Positions 7,267 through 13,892 are shown, counted from the first letter of the stretch. The stretch: 14,007 bases of DNA from an uncultured Lachnospiraceae bacterium (GCA_947653315.1 CANTGP010000029.1:1-14007), one strand, 5' to 3'. Numbers and translations: made by a program. Notes: generated by a model not told the origin, from the sequence alone.

Positions 7267-7343
7267 AGGAATCCCCCGTTTTGCCCGTTTTTCTTACTGT
7301 TTTTTCTTATTCCTGCTTTTCTATTTTCATTCTTGTTTTTTTA

Positions 7344-7394
7344 TTCTTGTTTTATTTTTATTCTTGTTTTATTTTTATTCTCGTTTTATTTTTA
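7344..7394. repeat. 17-bp AT-rich tandem repeat
   Basis: There are three consecutive copies of TTCTTGTTTTATTTTTA (7344-7360, 7361-7377, and 7378-7394 with a single T to C change). Degenerate copies extend the T-rich low-complexity tract to about 7285-7440. On the mRNA strand it is an A-rich, structure-free stretch between the HPr-like and fructokinase genes. It has no coding sense on the minus strand. It is likely length-variable between strains. Confidence 0.85.
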
Positions 7395-7509
7395 TTCTTG
7401 TTTTTTATTCTTGTCTTATTTTTTTCTTTATATTCTTATGACTGGTTCCGTTTTCCCTAAATCCCGTCTTACTTCCTGCCTTTACGGCTCCCGTCGGCAT
7501 CCAAGGAAT

Positions 7510-7734
7510 TCAACACAGAAACGGCGCAATTTTCTCCGCAATTTCCGTATCGTCCGAATGGCACCTTAAACGGACCGGTCCCGTCAAATCCAATGCCATC
7601 ACACCAAGTATGGATTTGGCATCCACGATTCTCTGCCCGGAACCCAAATCAAAATTGGACTCAAATTTACCGATAATGTTCACAAACTGCCGGATCTGAT
7701 CTACACTGTTAAATTTTACGTTGACCTGCTGCAT
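7510..7734 (-). CDS. HPr-like regulatory protein without the catalytic His
   Basis: A 74-residue protein with the HPr fold signature around the regulatory serine: VDAKSILGVMALDL (37-50), Ser41 matching Ser46 of HPr. The N-terminal half, which in HPr carries the HARPA phosphohistidine loop near residue 15, reads NSVDQIRQFVN (9-19) with no His. It therefore cannot carry PTS phosphate. By analogy with Crh it may act only through Ser phosphorylation, as a CcpA-type co-repressor, or have lost that role. The start at 7734 is chosen because GGAGGA ends 9 nt before it; in-frame ATGs at 7743 and 7758 overlap or precede that site. First gene after the operon promoter. Confident about family, unsure about function. 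Confidence 0.82.
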   Translation of the reverse strand: MQQVNVKFNSVDQIRQFVNIIGKFESNFDLGSGQRIVDAKSILGVMALDLTGPVRLRCHSDDTEIAEKIAPFLC

Positions 7735-7844
7735 ACCATCCATTCCTCCTGTTTTCATTTTTGTTTTTTTCTTTGCTTTCCTTCTTTTCCTTTTCCGTCC
7801 CCTGCCGCTTTCTGTTCCCTGCCTTTCAGACCCCGTTCCCCTTG

Positions 7845-7859
7845 TGTTATCGATTTCAT
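7845..7859 (-). promoter_or_regulatory. cre/LacI-type operator O1
   Basis: On the minus strand ATGAAATCGATAACA fits the published catabolite-responsive element pattern (WTGNAANCGNWNNCW) and shares ATGAAATCGAT with O2. It lies at about +5 to +19 relative to the predicted start, where a bound repressor would block transcription. Binding by the LacI-family protein of this operon, by CcpA, or by both is possible. Confidence 0.65.
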
Positions 7860-7870
7860 ATCACAAAATC

Positions 7871-7899
7871 ATAATACAATGTCACTTTTCTTTTGTAAA
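7871..7899 (-). promoter_or_regulatory. Sigma-A promoter of the sucrose operon
   Basis: On the minus strand TTTACA (7894-7899), 17-nt spacer, TATTAT (7871-7876), both 5 of 6 to consensus. The start is expected near 7864, giving a leader of about 130 nt before the HPr-like gene. It is the only good promoter found ahead of the gene set running to 3569. Confidence 0.72.
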
Positions 7900-7954
7900 T
7901 AGTGATTACCAATAATTTTCAGTTCCATTTTTTGTGTATTTTTTGTACACATTG

Positions 7955-7970
7955 ATGAAATCGATTTCAT
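7955..7970. promoter_or_regulatory. Perfect 16-bp operator palindrome O2
   Basis: ATGAAATCGATTTCAT is perfectly symmetric with a central CG, as LacI/CcpA-family operators are, and also fits the cre pattern. It is centred about 98 bp upstream of the predicted start and 111 bp from the centre of O1. That spacing would allow two dimers of a tetrameric repressor to loop the promoter between them. Confidence 0.72.
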
Positions 7971-7982
7971 TAATGCCGCATA

Positions 7983-8044
7983 TTATATAAAAGACCTGCC
8001 CGCAGGACGCATTACATTCGTATGCGCACGCGGACCGGTCTTTT
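7983..8044 (-). terminator. Terminator of the S8 peptidase gene
   Basis: The outer arms AAAAGACC (7989-7996) and GGTCTTTT (8037-8044) enclose further pairing CCGC/GCGG and GCAT/ATGC. On the minus strand the stem ends in GGTCTTTTATATAA, directly after the peptidase stop codon. On the plus strand it ends in GGTCTTTTTC, so it could also work in that direction. It separates the protease genes from the sucrose operon promoter. Confidence 0.75.
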
Positions 8045-8049
8045 TCTTT

Positions 8050-9774
8050 TCATGACAAAGTCGTCCCCGCAATGATTTCAAACGTCCGCGCCACATTCAG
8101 CCGTCCGAATCCCCAAGAACGGTTCGGGTAAAGCACATCCAAATCCCTGATTGCCCCCCGTATAAAATACGACTTCACTTCACCGCTCTGCGCCAGGACA
8201 TCATTTCCTTCCACCACCGCCCATTGCATAAACTGCGCTGCCGCACCGGACGTAATCGCCACCGCCATGCAGGAACCGCTCCGGTTCCCCAGCACCGTCG
8301 GCACATCCACCCCCGGCGCGGCAAAATCGGGCTTTATATCCCCGTCCCTGCCAAACCCCCGGCTGGAATCAATGTAAAAACTGTTGTTTCCCGCATTATA
8401 GGCGGACGGCGTAATCACGCTTTTGGCCAAGGAAGGCTCCGTCAAAGTCCCGTAAGGGGTAGACCTTAGAAAATACGATTCCGAGCGGAGGAATTGTGTA
8501 ATGGGCAGCCACATGTTAAAAGCGCCGTACCCGGCATCCCCCTGCACCGTGACATGGAACGTCCAAACCCCTGCCGTCGGCAGCGTAAACCGAAGCACCA
8601 TCAGTTCGTCCGCAGACCCCTGCTCCACAAGGATATGGTCCACGGTAATCCTCGTGCGCTCATACACAAACGTAAAGTTCCGCGTCTCCCGGCTCCTGAA
8701 ATCCACGGTCGGAATTGTCTCTCCCCCGGGAGAGCGGATGGAAAGGCTCATAATATTCGGACGGTCCCCCCAAAGCTCCATCACGAATCCCGGCTCGTTC
8801 TCCCCCACCCGCATTTCCACCGACTGCTCTATGTCGGCGCCGTTCACGGCAAAAATGCTGTTGTAGTGATGTCCCGCATTTCCCTCGTTGCCGGACGGAA
8901 TAATGACTACCCGGTTCCTTTTTTCCGCAATACGGCTTAAATAGCGGGAGAGAACGGAATTGCCCGCATGGTCCCCCCAATTCGTCCCCATTGCAATACA
9001 AATAATTACCGGACGCTTTCCGACCCTCGCAAACCCATCCAGATATTTCACCGCCATCCCGATGTCGGTATCGCAATAAGCGGGAACTCCGTCGGGAATC
9101 ATATAATAATCCCGCAAGTACTGTTTCCCCTCCCTGCACTTCACCATGACAATGTCCGCATCGGGAGCGGCGCCCTGGAACAGCGACCCGAAATCCGTAT
9201 TCTTCCCAACCGCCGCGCTTGCCATCGCCGTACCGTGTCCGTCTTCATCCGTGGAGGGCACCACGGAAAAAGGATCCTCGCTGCGCAGCGCCTCATTAAT
9301 CTGTTCATTGGTGTATTCCGAGCCAAAACAGAACCCCTCCGGCGGGGTTCCGTCCTGAATTGTCTGGTCCCATATGGAAAGGATTCTGGACGTCCCGTCT
9401 TCTCTCTTAAAAACGTCCATATTATACCGGATTCCCGTATCCACAAAGCCCACAATCACCCCTTTCCCCGTCAGGGAAAGGGGTGGTCTCTGTACCTGCA
9501 AAACTCCGGTTTTGGACAGGTTCGTCGTGTCAAAAGCCCCCGTTCTCCCGTCCTCATCCTGCATCAGCCCGTACAGCTTCGGGACGGAATTATAGGTATA
9601 CCGGTTCACGTTAATCGGCTGCTGCATCCCAAAACGCCGGAAATAAAGTATGGTAAACTGTTCATCCAGCTTAAAAGTGCAATAATCCATCCCTTTTAAG
9701 TCGTCTTCCGTCAGAATAAAATCCAAGAGCGCTTCCGCATAGTCATTGGACAGTGTTTGTTCCCTGCATGCCAT
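8050..9774 (-). CDS. Csp-like S8 (subtilase) peptidase with Cys nucleophile position
   Basis: A 574-residue protein of the clostridial Csp type of subtilisin-like peptidases. Seen: a short pro-region-like N-terminus (1-95, including YNSVPKLYGLM), GKGVIVGFVDTGI (103-115) with Asp112, DEDGHGTAMAS (176-186) with His180, the oxyanion-hole PSGNEGN (293-299) with Asn296, a beta-rich insertion (about 315-430) like the jellyroll of Csp proteins, and SGSCMAVAITSGAAA (499-513). In that last motif the catalytic Ser of GTSMA is Cys502 (codon TGC). It is either a cysteine-type variant or a pseudoprotease; CspC-type pseudoproteases are known in spore germination. No signal peptide or membrane span. It starts 36 nt after the ClpX-like gene; its ribosome site (GGATGG) is weak, suggesting coupling or low expression. 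Family is certain, activity is not. Confidence 0.9.
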   Translation of the reverse strand: MACREQTLSNDYAEALLDFILTEDDLKGMDYCTFKLDEQFTILYFRRFGMQQPINVNRYTYNSVPKLYGLMQDEDGRTGAFDTTNLSKTGVLQVQRPPLSLTGKGVIVGFVDTGIRYNMDVFKREDGTSRILSIWDQTIQDGTPPEGFCFGSEYTNEQINEALRSEDPFSVVPSTDEDGHGTAMASAAVGKNTDFGSLFQGAAPDADIVMVKCREGKQYLRDYYMIPDGVPAYCDTDIGMAVKYLDGFARVGKRPVIICIAMGTNWGDHAGNSVLSRYLSRIAEKRNRVVIIPSGNEGNAGHHYNSIFAVNGADIEQSVEMRVGENEPGFVMELWGDRPNIMSLSIRSPGGETIPTVDFRSRETRNFTFVYERTRITVDHILVEQGSADELMVLRFTLPTAGVWTFHVTVQGDAGYGAFNMWLPITQFLRSESYFLRSTPYGTLTEPSLAKSVITPSAYNAGNNSFYIDSSRGFGRDGDIKPDFAAPGVDVPTVLGNRSGSCMAVAITSGAAAQFMQWAVVEGNDVLAQSGEVKSYFIRGAIRDLDVLYPNRSWGFGRLNVARTFEIIAGTTLS

Positions 9775-9810
9775 ATGCCATCCATCCGTATTTTTTTGTT
9801 ATTATATGCC

Positions 9811-11436
9811 CTATTTCCCGGCATTGTTCGGCAAATCCGGGGCTTCCGGCCGTTTACTGCGGATTTCAATGACCGGTCCGCCCGTATTTTCGATATATTC
9901 CCTCGTAATCGTCACTCTGCCGATATTATCGTCCTTCGGAATCTCATACATGATATCCAGCATAAATTCCTCAATGATTGCGCGCAATGCCCGCGCGCCG
10001 GTATCCTTCTCCATCGCTTTCTCCGCAATGGCTTCCAACGCCCCTTCGTCAAATTCCAGTTTTACCTCATCCAATTCCAACAGCTTTTGGTACTGCTTTA
10101 AAATGGCATTTTTTGGCTCCTTTAAAATCTTAATCAGCATTTCCTTCGTCAATCCGTCCAGCGTACACAGAATCGGCAGCCGTCCCAAAAATTCGGGAAT
10201 CATGCCAAACTTCTTAATATCCTCCACTGTCGCCTTGTTTAGGATATTTTTATCCTTGTCATACTTATCCTTTAATTCCGCCCCGTATCCGATACCGGTT
10301 CCTTTATTTAGCCGCTGTTTAATGATTTCCTCCAAATCGGGGAATGCGCCGCCGCAGATAAACAGAATATTCCTTGTATCGATGGTGGTCAGCGGAACCA
10401 TGGCATTCTTACTGTTGGCGCCTACCGGAACTTCCACCTCGGCGCCTTCCAACAGTTTTAACATTCCCTGCTGTACGGATTCCCCGCTGACGTCGCGGGA
10501 GTTCGTATTCCTTTTCTTGGCAATCTTATCGATTTCGTCGATGAAAATAATGCCCCGTTCCGCTTTCTCCGCATCGTTTTCCGCCGCCGCCAGCAGTTTG
10601 GATACCACGCTTTCGATATCATCGCCGATATACCCCGCTTCCGTCAGCGACGTGGCGTCCGTAATGGCAAGCGGCACGTCCAAGAGCCTTGCCAAAGTCT
10701 TCACCAAATAGGTCTTACCGCTTCCCGTGGGTCCAATCATCAGGATATTGGATTTTTCGATTTCGATTTCGTCCATAGTCCCGGTAGCCACCCGCTTATA
10801 ATGGTTGTAAACCGCCACGGAAATGATTTTTTTCGCCTTCTCCTGTCCCACCACGTATTCGTCCAACTGGGCTTTAATTTTATGGGGCGCCGGAATGTTA
10901 CGGATATCCAGCGCCGGTTCCGTTTTTTCCTTTGGCTTCTTCCGCTTCATTTTCTGCTTATTGGGAATCCCGCCTTCCCCCTGCAAATCCGCCAAGTTCA
11001 CGAAGCTGATATTCGGAAATCCCTGTCCCTTGCTGATTTTATCCAGTTCTTCCCCCCAATTGGTATTCCCAAGCATCCCCTGGTAGTCAAACTGGCTGAC
11101 CGTATCCATGGTTTTATGCATACAGTCATTGCACACCGATATGTTGTTGGGGAGTTTAAACATCTTACCCGTCTTGCTTTCCGGCCTGCGGCAGATAAAG
11201 CAGACATCCTCATATTCGCCTTCCTTCTTCTTGTCCTGTACGACCGTTCCCTTTTTACCGGTTTTGGAATCCGCCGCCTCCTGTGCCGTCAGTTCCGCGC
11301 TTTCCCCGCCGCCGTCATTTCCGCCGTACTCTGCGTCTTCCTCATAATCGTCCTCGCTCACTTCCCCTTCTCCCATGTCTTTCCACGTATCGTCGCGGAA
11401 TTCGTCCTCATAATCTTTATGGTCAAAATCGCCCAT
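9811..11436 (-). CDS. ClpX-like AAA+ unfoldase with acidic N-terminal extension
   Basis: A 541-residue ClpX relative; ClpX unfolds proteins and feeds them to ClpP. Seen: an acidic extension (1-75, rich in Asp/Glu/Gly), a zinc-binding module with Cys79, Cys82, Cys102 and Cys105, a long basic linker (about 140-180), Walker A GPTGSGKT (235-242), pore loop AGYIGDD (267-273), Walker B IIFIDEID (296-303), SRDVSGESVQQG (313-324), EFLGRLP (415-421), and sensor 2 GARALR (480-485). Usual ClpX proteins are about 410-430 residues, so this is a long variant. The ClpP-docking loop reads IGY (382-384) instead of IGF, and the RKH loop of typical ClpX (here about 338-349, VGANSKNAMVPL) is absent. No clpP, tig or lon is adjacent. 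It is therefore probably a paralogue with its own substrates. The start at 11436 (AGGT 6-7 nt before) is preferred; reading further upstream runs into repeat DNA. Confidence 0.88.
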   Translation of the reverse strand: MGDFDHKDYEDEFRDDTWKDMGEGEVSEDDYEEDAEYGGNDGGGESAELTAQEAADSKTGKKGTVVQDKKKEGEYEDVCFICRRPESKTGKMFKLPNNISVCNDCMHKTMDTVSQFDYQGMLGNTNWGEELDKISKGQGFPNISFVNLADLQGEGGIPNKQKMKRKKPKEKTEPALDIRNIPAPHKIKAQLDEYVVGQEKAKKIISVAVYNHYKRVATGTMDEIEIEKSNILMIGPTGSGKTYLVKTLARLLDVPLAITDATSLTEAGYIGDDIESVVSKLLAAAENDAEKAERGIIFIDEIDKIAKKRNTNSRDVSGESVQQGMLKLLEGAEVEVPVGANSKNAMVPLTTIDTRNILFICGGAFPDLEEIIKQRLNKGTGIGYGAELKDKYDKDKNILNKATVEDIKKFGMIPEFLGRLPILCTLDGLTKEMLIKILKEPKNAILKQYQKLLELDEVKLEFDEGALEAIAEKAMEKDTGARALRAIIEEFMLDIMYEIPKDDNIGRVTITREYIENTGGPVIEIRSKRPEAPDLPNNAGK

Positions 11437-11548
11437 CACTTTACCTATCCTTCCCTGTCCGCCGGTTCTCCCTTTTCTTTTCCTATTCGCCGTTTCCCGG
11501 TTCCCTGTTCCGCCATTCCCGTTTCGGCACACGGACTCTGTAATATTT

Positions 11549-11577
11549 ATTATAATGCATCGTAAATTGATACACAA
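11549..11577 (-). promoter_or_regulatory. Sigma-A promoter of the ClpX-like/S8 operon
   Basis: On the minus strand TTGTGT (11572-11577), 17 nt, and a perfect TATAAT (11549-11554). Transcription would start near 11542, leaving a purine-rich leader of about 105 nt. No CtsR- or CIRCE-type heat-shock operator was seen around it. Confidence 0.65.
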
Positions 11578-11654
11578 GTAAACATTTTCTAAAACCTTGG
11601 AAACAAACGATACGCCGTAATCATCCGGCCCGGAAGGATGTTGGGTAGCGGACG

Positions 11655-11940
11655 CACTGGCAGGAGTTTTTTTGCGGGGCGGCGGGTGGGGCGGTACCTG
11701 TCCCGGTTTTCCGTGCACTTTTTTCGGCGGGTTTTTCTAAACAGAATGGGTAAGTTTTTCACAGGCTGCGGGACGCCCTCTATCGGCATCCTTGCCGAAT
11801 CGGGCTAAATCGGGCATCCATGCCCGATTTCCCTTTGGTTTCCACATTCTGTTAAGAAAAACTCCACCGAAAACGAAGCACGGAAAATCCGGGACAGGTA
11901 CCGCCCCACCCGCCGCCCCGCAAAAAAACTCCTGCCAGTG
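11655..11940. repeat. Large inverted repeat made of two dispersed-repeat copies (B and C)
   Basis: Positions 11655-11704 and 11891-11940 are a perfect 50-bp inverted repeat. Imperfect pairing continues inward to about 11750 and 11843 (CAGAATG/CATTCTG), giving arms of roughly 96 nt. The 92-nt middle carries two further hairpins: TCGGCA/TGCCGA (11783-11798) and an 11-bp perfect stem AAATCGGGCAT/ATGCCCGATTT (11807-11830). Each arm matches copy A at 111-200. The unit contains seven T followed by GCGGG on one strand. It fills much of the 696-bp gene-free stretch between the ClpX-like start and htrA. No protein is encoded. A MITE-like element or two copies of a structured 3' element inserted head to head are possible; no target duplication was recognised. 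Confidence 0.85.
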
Positions 11941-12010
11941 CTGTGTATGAAGTGATTGTAATAGCTCTATGCTATCTTGTAGATATCAAGACAAACATAC
12001 TGAACAAAAG

Positions 12011-12055
12011 GAGCGGAATCCACTGTACGGTTTCTCCCTGCAGTGGATTCCGCTC
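12011..12055 (-). terminator. Hairpin terminator downstream of htrA
   Basis: The perfect 15-bp arms GAGCGGAATCCACTG (12011-12025) and CAGTGGATTCCGCTC (12041-12055) enclose a 15-nt loop. On the minus strand the stem is followed by CTTTTGTT, a modest U-run, about 80 nt past the htrA stop. On the plus strand it is followed by CCGGCTTTT, so a bidirectional terminator, or the end of a short plus-strand RNA, cannot be excluded. Confidence 0.65.
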
Positions 12056-12100
12056 CCGGCTTTTGCGTTCTCCTGCGAACATAACAGTTCAGTCTTAACT

Positions 12101-12117
12101 CATTTCAGGCTGAAATG
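12101..12117. other. Small palindrome after htrA
   Basis: CATTTCAG and CTGAAATG form 8-bp arms around a single G, 16 nt beyond the htrA stop codon. As RNA the loop would be too tight for the full stem, so a protein-binding site or a minor 3' hairpin are both possible. Confidence 0.4.
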
Positions 12118-12132
12118 TTACTAATAATATGC

Positions 12133-13722
12133 TTACTCCGTCCTCCTTCCCAACGTAACCGTAACTTCCTTGCTTTCCCATCCCTCCGGGCTGCCCTGCA
12201 TAACGGTTACCTGAACCGTATCGCCCACGGAATAGTATTCCATTACCCGCAGCAGATCCTCGGAACTGCCGATTTTATTGCCGTCAAATTCCGTAATGAT
12301 ATTGCCTTTTACGATGCCTGCCGCTTCCGCTCCCGTACCCTCAAATACCTGCGATACGTATACTCCTTTTGGCATGCCGTAATCTTCCGTCATCTGCTCC
12401 ACCACCGTTAACGGCGATATTCCCAAATAGCCTTTGTTGTCCTCCGATACTTTCGTCCTTGTTTCCCGTAACATCAAATCCTCAATAATCGGTTTTGCCG
12501 CGGAAATCGGGATTGCATAACCCATGCCCTCAACGGCGGAACCGCCGATTTTATTGGAATTGATTCCGATTACCTCGCCCTTCATGTTTAAAAGCGCGCC
12601 GCCGGAATTGCCCGGATTGATTGCCGCATCGGTCTGGATGAATTTCGCGCCGTCTTCGGTGTCCGTGCGGATTTCGCCCGTGCTGGAGATATCAATAATC
12701 CTGTCCAATGCACTGATCACGCCTACCGTCACCGACTGTCCGTAGCCAAGGGCATTTCCGATGGCAACCGCCGGTTCCCCCACGGTCAGGCTGTCGGAGT
12801 CCCCCAAAGCCGCAACCGCTATGGCGTTTTTCGTATCGGCGTTTACGTTGTCAAGCGGCACTGCTATCACTGCCAAATCCATCTCCGGGTCGGAACCTTT
12901 CATCTGTGCTTCCGCTTCCGCACCGTCCACGAACTGTACCACCAGCTTATCCGCATCCTGGATGACATGGTAATTGGAAACAATCAGCAGTTCCGTGTCG
13001 CTTTCCCCCACGATAATGCCGGAGCCTGCCGCCGTGGATTCGCTTTCCAACATTTGTCCGAAATAGGACATTCTCTGTGTATACGTGTTATTTATGGATA
13101 CGATGGACGGCATTACATTGTTCACTACGCCGCTGACGTCCATAATCACTGCCTGTGCGCCTGACGTGCCTGCAGGAACCGTCACGTTATCCGTCGTTTT
13201 CGCTATACTGCCCGCCTCCTGCGTTCCATCCGGAATGTCCGCTTCCGTCCCGGAAGAAACGCTTTCCGCCGCTTCCAGGGTTTCCTTTCCGGCATTTTCC
13301 TTCCCTTTCAGGGCATCCGTAACGGTAGTCACCGCAAAGAACCCGGCGCCGGCACAGATTCCGAAAAACAGCCCCATGCTGACCGCCACAAGCGCTTTTT
13401 TCCAATAAGCGGTTCCTGCTCCGTCTTTTTTCTTCTTCCCTTTCTTTCCGTCGCCCGCCGGATAACCGTTTCCGGTTCCATAAGCATTTCCGTAACGGTT
13501 TTCCCCGCCTGTGGCGGAACCGTATCCGTTCCCGCCGCCGTAGTAGTCCCTGTTCCCATACCGGCCGTTTTCGTACCCGCTGCTTCCGCCGGTTCCCCCG
13601 GCGTTTGCCCCTCCGGCATTGCCGTTTTCCGTACTCACTTCCCTTGCCGTACCGTCCACTGTATTTCTTCCGGTACCATAATCATTTGGATAATTGTTTC
13701 CTGGATAATTGTTCCCATACAT
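12133..13722 (-). CDS. htrA: HtrA/DegP-family membrane-anchored serine protease
   Basis: A 529-residue S1C protease with one PDZ domain, which degrades or repairs misfolded proteins on the outer face of the cytoplasmic membrane. Layout: a cytoplasmic tail of about 107 residues rich in Gly, Asn and Tyr with repeated YGN/NGY units and a Lys cluster (93-99); one transmembrane segment (about 109-131); a linker (135-190); a trypsin-like domain with His252 (SNYHVI), Asp282 (MDLAVI) and Ser373 (NPGNSGGAL); and PDZ (about 430-525, starting GYLGI). All catalytic residues are present. GAGGT lies 7 nt before the ATG at 13722. Bacillus-type HtrA proteins share the inside-out anchor, but their tail is usually shorter. 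Monocistronic as far as visible, with its own terminator. Stress induction is likely from the family. Confidence 0.93.
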   Translation of the reverse strand: MYGNNYPGNNYPNDYGTGRNTVDGTAREVSTENGNAGGANAGGTGGSSGYENGRYGNRDYYGGGNGYGSATGGENRYGNAYGTGNGYPAGDGKKGKKKKDGAGTAYWKKALVAVSMGLFFGICAGAGFFAVTTVTDALKGKENAGKETLEAAESVSSGTEADIPDGTQEAGSIAKTTDNVTVPAGTSGAQAVIMDVSGVVNNVMPSIVSINNTYTQRMSYFGQMLESESTAAGSGIIVGESDTELLIVSNYHVIQDADKLVVQFVDGAEAEAQMKGSDPEMDLAVIAVPLDNVNADTKNAIAVAALGDSDSLTVGEPAVAIGNALGYGQSVTVGVISALDRIIDISSTGEIRTDTEDGAKFIQTDAAINPGNSGGALLNMKGEVIGINSNKIGGSAVEGMGYAIPISAAKPIIEDLMLRETRTKVSEDNKGYLGISPLTVVEQMTEDYGMPKGVYVSQVFEGTGAEAAGIVKGNIITEFDGNKIGSSEDLLRVMEYYSVGDTVQVTVMQGSPEGWESKEVTVTLGRRTE

Positions 13723-13824
13723 AATTATTACCTCTTTCCCGGTTTGGTTATTTTGTTTGACTGTTTTTTGGTTCCTTTATACTTGTACTGCTTTTTTCCC
13801 TTTTACTTCCTGCTTCTTTCCCTT

Positions 13825-13848
13825 ATTGCTGTTCCTATTGCTGTTCCT
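13825..13848. repeat. 12-bp tandem duplication in the htrA leader
   Basis: ATTGCTGTTCCT occurs twice in a row (13825-13836 and 13837-13848) within the pyrimidine-rich (mRNA: purine-rich) upstream region of htrA, just downstream of the predicted transcription start. It is probably a slippage product; no function is evident. Confidence 0.7.
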
Positions 13849-13861
13849 TACTTTTGCATTT

Positions 13862-13892
13862 AGTATAAAAGTGAAATGTGACCGTTTTGTGA
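13862..13892 (-). promoter_or_regulatory. htrA promoter region with spaced TCACA repeats
   Basis: On the minus strand a TATACT -10 box (13862-13867) has no recognisable -35 at the right distance. In its place lie TCACA at 13888-13892, TCACA at 13877-13881 (11 nt apart) and TCAC at 13871-13874. Direct half-sites one helical turn apart where a -35 is missing are typical of activation by an OmpR-class response regulator, as CssR does for htrA in Bacillus. The leader would be about 130 nt. Confidence 0.4.

Noticed and set aside
7344..7394. CRISPR-like array
   Set aside because: Units are directly adjacent without spacers and are nearly pure A/T; a simple tandem repeat.
7055..7441. Phe-rich plus-strand reading frame resembling a membrane protein
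   Set aside because: Produced by the T-rich tandem repeat; hydrophobicity is a composition artefact.
8968..9699. 243-residue plus-strand reading frame
   Set aside because: Opposite the catalytic region of the S8 peptidase; His/Pro/Arg-rich shadow.
9746..10711. 321-residue plus-strand reading frame antisense to the ClpX-like and S8 genes
   Set aside because: Ser/Ile/Phe-rich translation with no motif, opposite two clear enzymes; a shadow frame.
10801..11565. 254-residue plus-strand reading frame
   Set aside because: Lies opposite the ClpX-like N-terminal half; no family features and no ribosome site.
11670..11695. G-quadruplex in the G-rich arm of the inverted repeat
   Set aside because: Only three runs of three or more G are present, so a classical three-layer quadruplex is not supported.
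11437..11718. 94-residue N-terminal extension of the ClpX-like protein
   Set aside because: It would translate the promoter, the leader and part of the inverted repeat, with no homology to ClpX and no ribosome site at 11718.
111..11940. Invertible 11.5-kb segment between repeat copies A and B
   Set aside because: The copies are only about 80% identical over about 63 nt and no alternative junction can be seen, so homologous inversion is not supported.
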